This document shows, piece by piece, positions 43,636 to 54,593 of a stretch of DNA of 64,000 nucleotides. The translations under genes were made by a program, and so were the position numbers. The notes beneath the pieces are model-generated. The model was not told the origin of the DNA. It made no database searches and saw nothing but the letters and a program-made list of their open reading frames with translations. Origin of the DNA: Pocillopora verrucosa (taxonomy: Eukaryota > Cnidaria > Anthozoa > Scleractinia > Pocilloporidae). The stretch is taken from contig NC_089321.1 in NCBI RefSeq assembly GCF_036669915.1, positions 9,173,914 to 9,237,913 on the forward strand. The letters run 5' to 3'. Every line of letters begins with the position of its first letter. Within the stretch, counting starts at the first letter, position 1.

Positions 43636-45253
43636 ATGGCAGGAACTGAGGTAAGCAAGCTCATCCCGTTTTTTTTAAGTCTTCTAGATTTGATAAGGCG
43701 GTTACAGTATTTCCTAAAGGTACCATGACTGTTTTTCAGTGATCACTGTGTGACACCCTTCAGGTGTAAGTCAAGATTTCAACAGATCGGGGGACCATTG
43801 TTGTTTGTGCTGTTCAGCATTGTTCCTTTATTTAGTCAAAGAATCGTCATGTCTTTTTCAAGTTTTTAAGGACCGATCCAAGCTCAAGTCCGTGATCTAA
43901 TCTCTCAGTCAAAAGCCAGCGAATTGCAAATCCGATTTCGACGACCGATAGTTCTTTCTCGCCAGTCATTGATAAGTAAATTAAACTGATTTTTTTGTTT
44001 GTATTTCAAGGATTAAATTTATCATCAGAACCATCAGCTTACTTTCTCGAACGCTATAAATAGTTGTTAAGTGAGTAGTGGTATCAAATCTCCTTTTTCT
44101 AATGAGTTTTGGGCTTCAGTTTCATTAAAGATCAGGGAAGTCGGAAAATTCCGGTGTGTTTAGCCACGTGACTCTCCATCTGATTGTGAAGTGTGACAAC
44201 AATTAATCACGCAATGTTAAGCCCAGAAATTTGAATCGCAAAAATCGATGCAATAACCTTGCAAGAAATTCCTAATTTGCTCTAAAAACATCTCTTAAAT
44301 ACCCTACATGTTCATAAAAGTGGAATGATTTCTGTATAACCCTGTAGTAAACTATCTACGCGTAAGTTTGATGGATATGGGACTTCGATTTTTAAAAAAC
44401 AAAAACAAATAAACTTCTTTTTCACTTCCTTCAGCATGATAATGAAACATTGAAGGACAACTGTCCTGCATTTAAAGAAGGCTGCCCTTATTCCAATCTG
44501 ACAAAAGATCTTTTCATGGAAGAACTCAAAAAATGCCCCGAGTTCCAGATAGGATGCCCCTTTAAAGATGCTAAAAATGTCAAGGAAGTGGTTGAAGAAA
44601 TGTCCAAGATGCCAGAATCAAAGCACCACACAGGAGAGGCACATGAGCAGCTACTCGGCATGCTGAAGGCTGTTCATTCTGAGTCCAAAAAGTTGGAAGA
44701 GAAGGTTGGAGAATGTCCTGTGTTTAAGACAGAGGAAGGCTGTCCTTTTAAAGATGCCAGCAAGGAAGGAAAACCTTTGATAGAGCCACCAGCAGCTGTG
44801 TTAGAAGGTTTTACTACCTCTGATGTCAGTAAACTGAAGGAGAAGTGTCCTGCTTTCAAGGAAGGGTGTCCATTTGCCAACACGGAGAATGAAGCTCTTT
44901 TGGGAGAAATTAAGAAATGCCCTGAGTTTGAAGAAGGATGTGCCTTCAAGGATGCCAAAACAATTGAAGAAATCCACAGTAAGCTGTCGCAGATGCCAAG
45001 CAGTGACAAGGAATGCCATAAAGAAGCTCTGATGAAGACCATGAAAGTCATTCATAGTGTTGGCCATGAGAAAGCTGAGGAGTGTCCTGTACTTCAGAAA
45101 GATGGTTGTCCATTTAAAGCTGTTGAGAGTGAAGGAAAGCCTCTTGTGGAGCCAGCTGATTCAGTGTTGCCAGCTGGTGCAAAAAGGAAGGGTCCAGCCT
45201 CTGATTCAGGGTGTCCTTTTGCCAAAGTTGGCAAAGAAGATCCAAAGAAATAA
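43636..45253 (+). CDS. Tandem Cys-Pro (heme-regulatory-motif-like) module protein
   Basis: Two exons, 43636-43650 (MAGTE) and 44435-45253, encode 277 residues. The first exon has a strong GTAAGC donor and joins in frame. There is no signal peptide or membrane segment, so it is probably cytosolic or nuclear. The protein is two tandem modules, at about residues 11-138 and 139-260, plus a C-terminal GCPFAK. Each module runs: LK..CPAFKEGCP[YF], then a spacer with E[LI]KKCPEF..GC[PA]FKDAK, then a helical stretch with a conserved His (KAVHS, KVIHS), then ECPV[FL]...GCPFK and GKPL[IV]EP..[SA]VL. There are 12 Cys-Pro dipeptides; one expected position reads GCAF. The same module forms the N-terminal extension of the heme oxygenase at 62054-64000. 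CPF motifs in vertebrate heme oxygenase 2 bind heme and act as a thiol switch. A heme-buffering or heme-sensing role here is inferred only. No enzyme domain is present. Confidence 0.88.
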
Positions 45254-45523
45254 TCAGTAGATCTTATGCTGAGGCTCTCAAACTCAACACAACATGAAAA
45301 AACACAAACTTTTAATTTTTTAAATTAAACATGGATGAATACACATTGTTGGTTATGATAAGTAAACTGTCAATTACCACCTGTGTTTAAAACAGTAAGG
45401 CAAACCATTAAAGTAAACTTTATCATTCTTATCTGAGTCTTGCTATTTATAATTGTGATAACTATACTTGTATTGAAAACATGTTTTTACTTTTAAAATT
45501 CTTTTCTTTACATTGTTAACCCT

Positions 45524-45733
45524 TAACCTCCCTTAAAGGACCAAGACAGAATTTCTCTTAGCAAGATTAATGCAGCATAGGGCAGATAAGTGATGAAAAT
45601 AAAGAAAAATATCAATTTAGGGATTGCTAGTCAATCCAATACCAAATTTTCTTAAATAACATCATATGAATTGTATGACAGATAGAAAGGAGGATTACTA
45701 ATAAGATCTTGGGAGTAACAGGGTTCACTGAGA
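45524..45733. repeat. Dispersed repeat, family 2, reverse copy
   Basis: Begins TAACCCTTAACCTCCCTTAA and ends AAGATCTTGGGAGTAACAGGGTTC. Shares the terminal GATCTTGGGAGT block with the copies at 12905-13112 and 51113-51283. Confidence 0.6.
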
Positions 45734-45960
45734 CACCGCTGTTGTAAAATCAATGTCAAAAGGAGGGTGACTCAAGACAGTTCCAACCATGAAGCAAACT
45801 TGTATTTCCATTGTTGTTGTGAGAGAGGATAGGGAGCTTCTGGTAGAAAAGGTTTGCTCATGGAGTGGAGTAGGTGTTTCATGCATAGTTTAGATTTAGT
45901 GAAACGAGAAATCTGGGTACTAGAAGTAATGCTCTTCCCCATGCTACACGCTCTCTTATT

Positions 45961-46042
45961 CAAGATGGCGGCGTTATGAAGATGGTCTTCTTAAACAGCT
46001 TGTCTCGCAATATACAACAGCTGGGAATCAGCTGAAATGTAA
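45961..46042 (+). promoter_or_regulatory. YY1-type element and upstream reading frames in the AVL9 leader
   Basis: CAAGATGGCGGC at 45961-45972 is a consensus YY1 site of the kind found just downstream of transcription starts. Its ATG opens a 4-codon frame (45965-45979). A second frame overlaps its stop (45976-46035, 19 codons plus stop), and a third is ATG-TAA at 46037-46042. The main start follows at 46045. Whether all three are in the mature leader depends on the unmapped transcription start. Confidence 0.5.
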
Positions 46043-46044
46043 AC

Positions 46045-49000
46045 ATGACTGACCACGATCCAGAGAGGGCCATACTGCATATTGTGGTGGTTGGATTCCA
46101 TCATCAGCGAGGATCCGAGGTAAAATAGGTCCCGATTATTTGCTCGAAAGTATCAGCTTTGAAGAGAAGCATTCCAAAATCTGTACTAAAATACGACATT
46201 GTTTCCCTGTTTTCGTCGTTATGATTATTATTTCCATAAATTGCAGGTGGAGTTTTTGTATCCACCGCTGGGAAAGCAAAGAAATTCTCAATCTTCAATA
46301 CTTCCGAGTGAATGGAAATTTCTGCCGTTTTTGGCTTTACCAGATGGAGCCCATAACTATGAGCAAGGTATTATTCCAGAAAACTCCTCATTTAGTCTGG
46401 TGGTGATTTATAGCGCGCATTTCAAGCATCGCGTATACAGCCATCCATTGAGTCTCGGGCTGTTTTATTTACAATACTAGAAATGTGCAGCCTAAAAACT
46501 CTGTTAATCAAGTTACTGATTTTCATTAATTTGTAGACACAACTTTCTTCCATGTACCAAGTCTCAGCACAGCAGACACTAGGCAGAACCCACAGTCAAC
46601 TATTTTTGGAATTTCTTGTTACAAGCAGATTGATAGTAAGGTTGTTATAATTCATTTCTCTAATTCAGATAATGATGAGTTAAAGGAAGGCTTATGCGAA
46701 TAAACAAAGTACGTATATAGGTATGATGTACAAATATTATTATCAATGTTAGCATATATCTGAAAAGGGCTGTCTTTGGTGACAAGAACAGAGTTCCGAC
46801 AACATGAGCAGAAGTTTTCACAAATAATATTATAACTTGAGGAAGCATTGTTATAAAAGTGAATATTCAGGCTCACAGAAAATGCTGTTGTACTTTTTTC
46901 CTAACCAGATGGGGGCACACATGAAGTGTTTGTTCAGCCCATGTTTTGCTTCCTAAAAATTAGAGATGGAAATGAGACGTTTCAGAGTTTATTGTGAATT
47001 TGGAATGAGGGTTTCTAATTCATTTTATGTTGACAGGACTTAAAAATTAAAAGTGAGGATGTGACCAGAAGCACTGTACAGAAGAGTATTTGTGTCCTGT
47101 CCTGCTTGGTGAGTACACAAGTTACTTAAGTGAAAGGTAACCTGTTGTTTCAACTCAGCCTGCAGACTGAGTGTCATTTTTGCTTTTTCTAGGCAAGCAG
47201 AGACAAGTGCTGTGAGAATGCAAAACGCAACTTGTCTCTCGAGAACACTTTGTGCCTTTGTAGCCTAAAAAACACAAAAATGCAAATTCTTTGTAGGCTA
47301 GCTCAAATACAGAACATGTAGTATTACCAAGCAGTGGGGGTCAAAATGTACCACTACACAATGAAAAAAATAAATATGTTAGATTAGATATTTAACCTTT
47401 TAAGAAGGGGGTAGTATATTCTAGGTTAAACTAATATCTAATTATTTATAATTATTTATAATCATTTATTTTACATTTAATGAGAATGATAGTTTATAAA
47501 CCTACAAAAAGTAGTGCTAGTGTAAGGATTATCATAAAATTGATAATCATCTTCTTCCTGCTACTAACTTAATTGATAAAGATCCTTAGAAGAATAACTT
47601 GAAAGTTTTCATTTGTTTGAAGATCATCTTTGTTTTTAAGGTGATATTCAATTGTAAGACCCCATTACTTGAGAAAGACTGGAAATATGAAGACAATAAT
47701 TGAAAAATAACAATTCAATTTACAATTTATCACAGAACTAGACAAACATTAAACAACTACAATTATTTAAATAATTTTTTCTTGTTTTATCAGCCACTTT
47801 ATGGATACCTAAGAGAAAAGCTGCAAGTTGCTACCAGACTCTATTTTGAAGAAAAGGATTTCTCTCAAACAGGAATTTTAGAGGTACTTGATATCCGCAC
47901 AGACGCAACTGTACTAGAAACAAATTGTGAAAGCTTTGTTTTGACATCTTTCCCTGTTATCACTAATAACTTGGTTTCTTTTAATTCAAAATAATATTGC
48001 ATGGGTTTTCAGGAACTATATAGAAATTTAAACATGACTGTTTCACCAAGTCTGATATCAGAAGAATCTTTACTATTCATTGGTGAGTTTTTCATGGTTT
48101 TATATTAATAATGAATAGTTAAAAAGTCTCTAAAGAAAGTGGTTATAAAATTTTCCCAATTAAACCATACCATAAGTAATGGTGTCATGCCAAGGTTATA
48201 GATTATACAATTCCAGGGTTTTTTTGGTAACTGTTTTTTCCCTATTGATAGGTTTTTCAGCTGTAGAATTAGTTAGAAAGTTCAGACATCGGGTGAGTAA
48301 AAGCAGTTCTGTCATAATAACTACTTTACATGTTTAATTAACAGAATTCTTAAGCTGAAGAAGAAGTAAAAAATGGTTCATTAGTTTATATAACATAAAA
48401 ACTTAATTAAAATAATAAATTATATTCTTCAACTTTACAGATTTTAACTCTTCTTAAACTGCTTCTCCTTGAAAGAAAGGTGTGTGTTTTTTGCATAATT
48501 GATCACAAAGTTTTAAACTAGAGAGGTTAACTTTCATATAATTTTGTCTCATGCATTGTCCTGTGATGTTTGATGTATTTAGTGTATCAAACTGAAACAG
48601 ACTGAAAATTACAAAATATTTACAAGCAATGTGAGGCATAACTTTTGTATGCCATGTCTTGAAGAAGTTATAAAAGAAATTTATATGTTTTCATTACATA
48701 CACTATACTTCTCTTCTACTTGACACAGTGATATTATGTTGTTAATAAGGATTTTTCAATTGTAATTTGAAGTTAACATACGTATACGCTTGTTAGTCGG
48801 TGCCAAATCAAGAGACAGTATAACACCTATACTTAGGAAACTTCATTGGCTCCCGGTCACAAAACGAATTCAATTCAAGATACTGTTGATAACATACAAA
48901 GCACTAAATGACATGGCTCCAACCTATCTTGTTGAACTTCTTAGTCGATATATTCCAGCACGAAACCTCCGTTCATCAAATATGAATCTACTTGAGGTCC

Positions 49001-52000
49001 CAACAATTCGAACTAAAACGTATGGGCAAAGAGCATTCTCCTACGCAGCACCGTATTTGTGGAACCAACTACCTGAATGCATAAAAAACGCCGAATCTGT
49101 TGACTCCTTTAAACGCTTATTGAAAACTTATCTTTTCAAAAATTAAGCCACCAGATTATTTGATATCGTACGTTGTCAAACATATGCATAACACGTAATA
49201 ATTCATTAGTTTAGATAGAGTAGCGAATTGCATGTATAGGATTTTTATCGAAATTTTGTTAATTTGTAATTGTAAAGCGCATAGAGTTCAATTTTAATGC
49301 GCTATATAAGAACTTATTATTAAATTAAATTAAATACTTTTCACATCTTTATCACAGGTCATCTTTCATGGATTTCCAGTTAGTAATATTTGCTCACAGC
49401 TTCTCTCACTTGTTTCTCTGTTTCCAGGTAAGCATTCAATTAGTATTCAATTATGAAAACCATAACTATATTCAAAGTTTAAATGTTTTCTTCTTTTTGA
49501 TGCCACATTTTAGAACTTTACATAAAGGAATCTGACCTTTACCACAGGCAGACATGTACAATAAATATAATAAAGTGCTAAAACTGTTGCCTGAAAAAGC
49601 CTGAAGTGATTAATTTTCTATTTCAATATAATAAAGATATAGCAAGTTGGTATTGTGGTTTTAATTACCACCTTTAGTGTATGTTAGATGGTTATTTTTG
49701 GCTAAGAAAGCTGCCCTTGCAACTCAATGATAAACTTCTTATTTATTCAAGGCACTTTGTGGCAATAATTTTTATTTCTCCCACATTCAACCTCCAATGC
49801 TGAACAGAACATAAGTCAGTATTCATGTTTTTTGTGTTTTGTAGGAATGATTCAGGGTGGTCTGGTGTATTCAGTCACCAGAGAAAAAATTTTTCAAGAG
49901 GACAAGTCAGAGAGTGTATGTATGTTTTATAATTAAATTATAAACATTTTGAATTGTAACAGTCAGAGTAGGACGGCTAGCCAGATTTCTGTTGTGCTAT
50001 TACATCTTTTGGTCTCATGTTGGAGATTCCCTTTAAACTCTATGTTTTAATTCACATTATTTAGAACATTCTCTCATGGTTACCTCTTTTAAAGGATCAT
50101 AGGGGGGGCAACCTGCCTGTTTTTATGTTTTTTAAATATGGAAATTTATGAAAAATGTTCTTACAATAATCTGCTCATATCAGCAAAATGATGCTCAAAA
50201 GTTGCAGATATTATACACCTGCAAGTATGTTTGGAGTTTTTAAACAGAAAGTAATGAAAAAAAGATTTAAAAATATATGTTGGGAATGAAGTTCATGACA
50301 GATTTCCAGGTGTGTGGGTACACTGCATAATGGTTAACTAAGAGTTTTTAAGAATCCATAGAGGAATGCATGAAATAATGTTATTACTAATGTATGACCC
50401 AGTAATTAACTGAGCAGGTAATTTCAAGTTAAGTAAGTTTTTGTCGTTGTTTTACACTGAAACAGGATATTCATGTCCATGAATATGAACAGCTATCAGT
50501 GGATTTATTTGGATTTCCTTTAGCAATCTTTACAAAAGTGAGTCAAATAAATATGCTTAATATTGTATCACCTGCTAAGGATTCACTGTTCAATGTTAAT
50601 TAATTCCTTAAAAAATGATGATGATTTCTACTGTTTCTTAAAAAAAGACATTTCTTCATTTTCAGCTGACTGCTCTAAAAGGTTTAGATATTATTCTTAT
50701 AGTTCGAGACAGTGAAGAACAAATGAACTCCCATAAAATACACAACATTTTATGTTACAACAGCATTACCATCTTACAATGTGGTGTGGATATTTCTACA
50801 ACTCATTTTTTTTTCCTCATAGAACTCTTTGTTTCATCCCTATTTATCTTTGCAACAAATGGAACTGTTGAAGAGTTCTCATGTCAGAAGTTTTGTGGTT
50901 GGGGCATCAAATTATTTGTACAAACGGCAAAAAGGATTATCAGATGTTTTGGTGGATGTGAGTACAAAGGAGCTATCACATATTAGTATAAATCTACTAA
51001 GTTTCTATCACAAACGCCTCAATATGAATTGCTTAAGGCTACCTGCAGTCCATTCTACAATGGATGATTACAAAATGGTTCTTCCTGTTTATTTTAACTC
51101 CCAAAAGGATTAACATTTAACTTCTCCCTATGATATCCATACATTGTCTAACAAATAGGTAATGAGAATATTCAAATGTATCAGGTAGAGGTTGTTTTCT
51201 TGATCAAGCAATATATAAGATTAATGGTTAGCAATTGGAGGGAAGGATTTAACAATCAGATCTTGGGAGTTCCAAGGTTACCTGAAAATGTTTTGTGTAT
51301 TGCAGGGAAAAGGACAAAATAGTGAATTTACATTTGTTTGTTAATCTATAAGTTTGTTTTTGACAACAGCTGGAGAGTAGTACAATTGAAATTCATGATC
51401 CTGAACTAAACGAACAGTTGTCATTATCAACTGCTGACCTGAGGTTTGCAGACTATCTAATTCATCACGTTGATGATTATGCTGAGAAAGGCCAACAAGA
51501 AGCAGGTTAATTGCAGTGATTTTGACCTTGATAGAATTAATTTATTTTTAGTTTTGATTGTGTGTATATATAATTCATCACTACCATTGACAATTAGAGA
51601 AAAATTGTCTCAATGTGGTATTTTTCTATCTGAATAGTTGACTTGTGCTCATATTTCTTATACATTTGAACTGTACTCCACTTAAAAAATGTTTCAAGCA
51701 GAATAAACATTCCATTTGTTGGTTTATTTAAACCCAGTGGAGAGAGTTAGGAGCTGAAACTTCCTCAGTTGCCACCTCAATATTGGCGATGCCTCTTTGC
51801 AACCCTAGGAAAGACGACAGGGGGGGGGGGGGATATGAGCACTAACCTCACATGTTGTCAAGGAAACTCATTTTTGCTTTTTACTGACTAATGGTGGGAT
51901 AAATATTTGTTATGTCTATATGCACAGTGTTAATCCCTCACAGAATTAGGTTACTATCTCTTCAGATTTGGACAAATAATATTATCGTTTCACTTAGTTA

Positions 52001-53267
52001 AGGAGAAACTGACTGGAACATGGTTGGTTTTTTTTTGGAAAATATTTTGACAGAATCGTTTAGCCTTCATCAGTGTGATTCAGTTGAAAAATTTTCCAGG
52101 AAAACTTACGATATTTCAGTCAGTTTCTTTTACATTACATCTTTGGAACTGAAGTAAACACTTTTGCTTCTATTTCACTTATTGTTGAAACTTACCCAGA
52201 GAGTAACCTATCTTGTTGATTTATTACAATGTCAGGAACTTGCCAAGAAATTTTGATCAGAGTCCAGTTTTAATTATTTTTTTCTTGTATTCCTTAGGCT
52301 GGGATGGTAGTGATGAGTGGATCAGAGCCCAGTTCAAATTGTATCTTCTGTCATTGTTATCAACCATTCAACACACAGGTTTGTGATCCTGTGTATGGCT
52401 TTGCTTCTAATGTGGGAGCACTTGTCTGATACTCCACTATTTGCAGGGGGTGATGGGATGGCAAACTACAATGAGAAGTTCATAGAGGCCTGGAAACAAA
52501 CTACAAACTATCAAGTGTGGAGAGGAAAAGAACACACAGGGATTGATGATGTACATGCTGGGTAAAGTACATGGCATTTCCAAAGTTTGCTTTTCATTGC
52601 AAACCCTAAATTGTAGTAACAGTTTAACACCATTTTCTTGACAGACATCCTTTTCAAGGACAGATGGGACTAGCAGACATTAAAATCAGACTCTCTAAGT
52701 AAGATGTTAGCCTATTAAATCCATTTTAAACTGGTTGTTGTTGTTTGTATTTTTATTTCAAGAGCATGTCACAAAGGAATGCTTTTAAGTAAAGTTCAGA
52801 AATTATACACAGTGTTGTCTACCAATTTTCTAAAGTACAATATGTATCTGTTTGTTGTGTAGTGTTATGCAGACAGAAAGAGGCCGTAGGATTGGTCATG
52901 CTGTGGTGGAAACTGGCAAAGTTGTAGGTATGATAGGTATTTGTTTTTAGATCCTCTAGAGGTGAGGGATTGCACAAACTTGTTCCCAGAGTTCTCTCCT
53001 TGTTGTCCTTGGGGGATGAGTGGGAGACAGCTTCCAGAACTAGGGAAAACATCAAAGGAGTTTAGGAAGTTATGATATTTTGATTCTTTATTTTTTTTCT
53101 TAGGTGGGGCTATTAACAGTGCACGCTCATTTGTGACATCATGGTTGTCTGAGTTGACGCAATCATCTTCAGAGCAGAATGAAGAGGAGACTGGGGAGGG
53201 TAAAGCACCAGAAGAGAAAAGTGAAGCAAAAATTGATGAAGAAAAGAATGCAGGGCTACAGGAATGA
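46045..53267 (+). CDS. AVL9: AVL9 homologue, DENN-type late secretory pathway protein
   Basis: Eighteen exons: 46045-46119, 46247-46367, 46537-46640, 47037-47108, 47794-47883, 48013-48082, 48252-48292, 48441-48479, 49358-49427, 49845-49915, 50466-50537, 50823-50957, 51370-51505, 52298-52378, 52447-52561, 52645-52698, 52863-52927, 53104-53267. They total 1575 nt (524 residues) with consistent phase. Diagnostic blocks are ILHIVVVGFHH, EWKFLPFLALPDGAHNY, FGISCYKQI, YFEEKDFSQ, TADLRFADYLI, DEWIRAQFKLYL and HPFQGQMGLADIK. Human AVL9 is 648 residues. The difference lies mainly in the acidic, disordered linker between the VSLFPGMI block and the PLAIFTK block, which is about 40 residues here. Known role: in yeast Avl9 acts in exocytic transport from the late Golgi; the N-terminal half is DENN-like. 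The C-terminus is a Glu/Lys-rich tail. AATAAA at 53604 is a plausible poly(A) signal. Confidence 0.96.
48785..49335 (+). mobile_element. 5'-truncated non-LTR retrotransposon (LINE) 3' end
   Basis: A 117-residue frame (48790-49143) carries the conserved C-terminal block of CR1/L2-like reverse transcriptases: LRKLHWLPVTKRIQFKILL, then YLWNQLPECIKNA and FKRLLKTYLF. After the stop comes a short 3' UTR ending GCGCTATATAAGAACTTATT and a tail of repeated TTAAA units (to 49335), typical of target-primed insertions. Only the last part of the element is present. It sits in AVL9 intron 8, same strand. The reading frame is intact, so the insertion is probably fairly recent. It lacks an ATG start of its own and is not a functional gene. 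Confidence 0.85.
51113..51283. repeat. Dispersed repeat, family 2, reverse copy
   Basis: In AVL9 intron 12. Contains CTCCCTATGATATCCATACA, GGTAATGAGAATATTCAAAT and CAATCAGATCTTGGGAGTTC, the reverse of the family-2 words in the copy at 5315-5513. Confidence 0.6.
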
Positions 53268-53830
53268 TGAATGGTGCAGCAATTTAGTGATTGTACTTGG
53301 CTGGTAATGCAGTCAGTATGCTGATAATGACAAAAAGGTATCATCCAAGCTTGTCATGCAAAGATGTCGTAGTTAAGGAATTAAATCACTTTAAAGACAT
53401 TGTCATCATACTATTGTATTGGGAAAGTATTTACTACAGGCAAGGTTGAGCAGAAAGGACCCATTAAACTCTTTTTGTCAGGTAATTATTTTTATTATAA
53501 TTTATTATGTAAATCAACTTATTATTATCATTATCATTATTATTATTTTGCCTACATTGCATTTTTCTGTTAAGAGCCTTTCAATTCTGGGGAAGTTTCC
53601 TAAAATAAAAAAATATCTAAATTTTTATGAAAAATAACAAAATAGCTTGTTAACTTAATCAGTTAGGCATCTTTTCACCCAAGCAGCACAATTTATAATA
53701 ATTTGCAGAGAAAAGGGGAATCTCTAGCAGGAAAATATTGTGTCAGCTGTGTTATCTCATGGAGCATGTTCAATTTTAATTTTCTGGGTATGGAAACTGC
53801 ATTATAAATAACTATGTTATAAATGATTTG

Positions 53831-53948
53831 GTTTTATCAACTGAGTTGATAATAAAAAATCTGCTTTGACGAAGGGCTAACGCTCAAAACATCAGCTTTG
53901 AAACTCTTTACGGTGATCAATTTACAGTATCAACTCAGTTGATAAAAC
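53831..53948. mobile_element. 118-bp MITE with perfect 21-bp terminal inverted repeats
   Basis: The first 20 bases are GTTTTATCAACTGAGTTGAT; the 21-bp terminus at 53831-53851 is perfectly repeated in inverted orientation at 53928-53948. The terminus is itself partly palindromic (TCAACTGAGTTGA). The interior includes GACGAAGGGCTAACGCTC and ACATCAGCTTTGAAAC, and has no coding capacity. Related fragments occur at 15965-16095. Confidence 0.85.
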
Positions 53949-54429
53949 GTAATTAATATACGTTTTAAGTTGTACACGGTGCTTTACTCAAGCGTGCGCC
54001 AAAAAAATAATTTGATGATATGATATCCAAAAAATGTATGCAATTAAACAAATATCTTACCCTTGTGACTAATATAGTGTGATGAACTCCTGAGTGAGGA
54101 ACCAAAACTATGGGATAGTAAAATGATAGATACTGAACGATGCGATATGTCCTGTGATATGTTAAATAATATTGGTATGTTGTTAATGATACCTTAGGAC
54201 ACTATATTGTCGCTGCAATAATAGAAGTTACTCACGGAAATAAATAGTGTTTTCTCCACCGTGACTGATTTGCTCTTTAGTCTTCGTTTTTCGTATGTTC
54301 TCCGTGGAGAAAACTGGTTAGAGTATTGGCTCTTTACTCTTTTCGTTCTGGATTTGTTTTGCTATAAATAGAACGGTTTTCAACCGAGTGTCAAAATTAT
54401 TCCAGGTTTTCATAGGTTTTGCTTTCTTT

Positions 54430-54500
54430 TGCTTTGTGATTGGTTTAGAAAACCCGCAACGTGTTTACTTTGGACTCTTATTGGTTCCTTTCAATATCTT
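54430..54500. repeat. Dispersed repeat, family 3, internally deleted copy
   Basis: TTGCTTTGTGATTGGTTTAGA followed by AAAACCCGC and GTTTACTTTGGACTCTTATT. It keeps both ends of the family seen at 54983-55150, but lacks the middle. Lies just beyond the GH3 stop codon. Confidence 0.5.
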
Positions 54501-54593
54501 CCTCTCTTCTGATCAGCGGAAGTGATAACAGGGGGGTCTATTTTGATACTCAATTGAACTGCGCTCTAATCATAGCGCTTTTCTCGAAGTTTG

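Larger units (their letters stand above)
45254..46044. other. Intergenic region and AVL9 leader
   Basis: Contains a family-2 repeat at 45524-45733 and the likely AVL9 5' leader from roughly 45950. Nothing else is recognised. Confidence 0.6.
53268..54593. other. Convergent intergenic region, AVL9 and GH3 3' sides
   Basis: Holds the AVL9 3' UTR with AATAAA at 53604, an ATT-rich microsatellite at about 53516-53547, a miniature inverted-repeat element at 53831-53948 and part of an ATTGG-rich repeat at about 54430-54500. No gene recognised. Confidence 0.6.
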
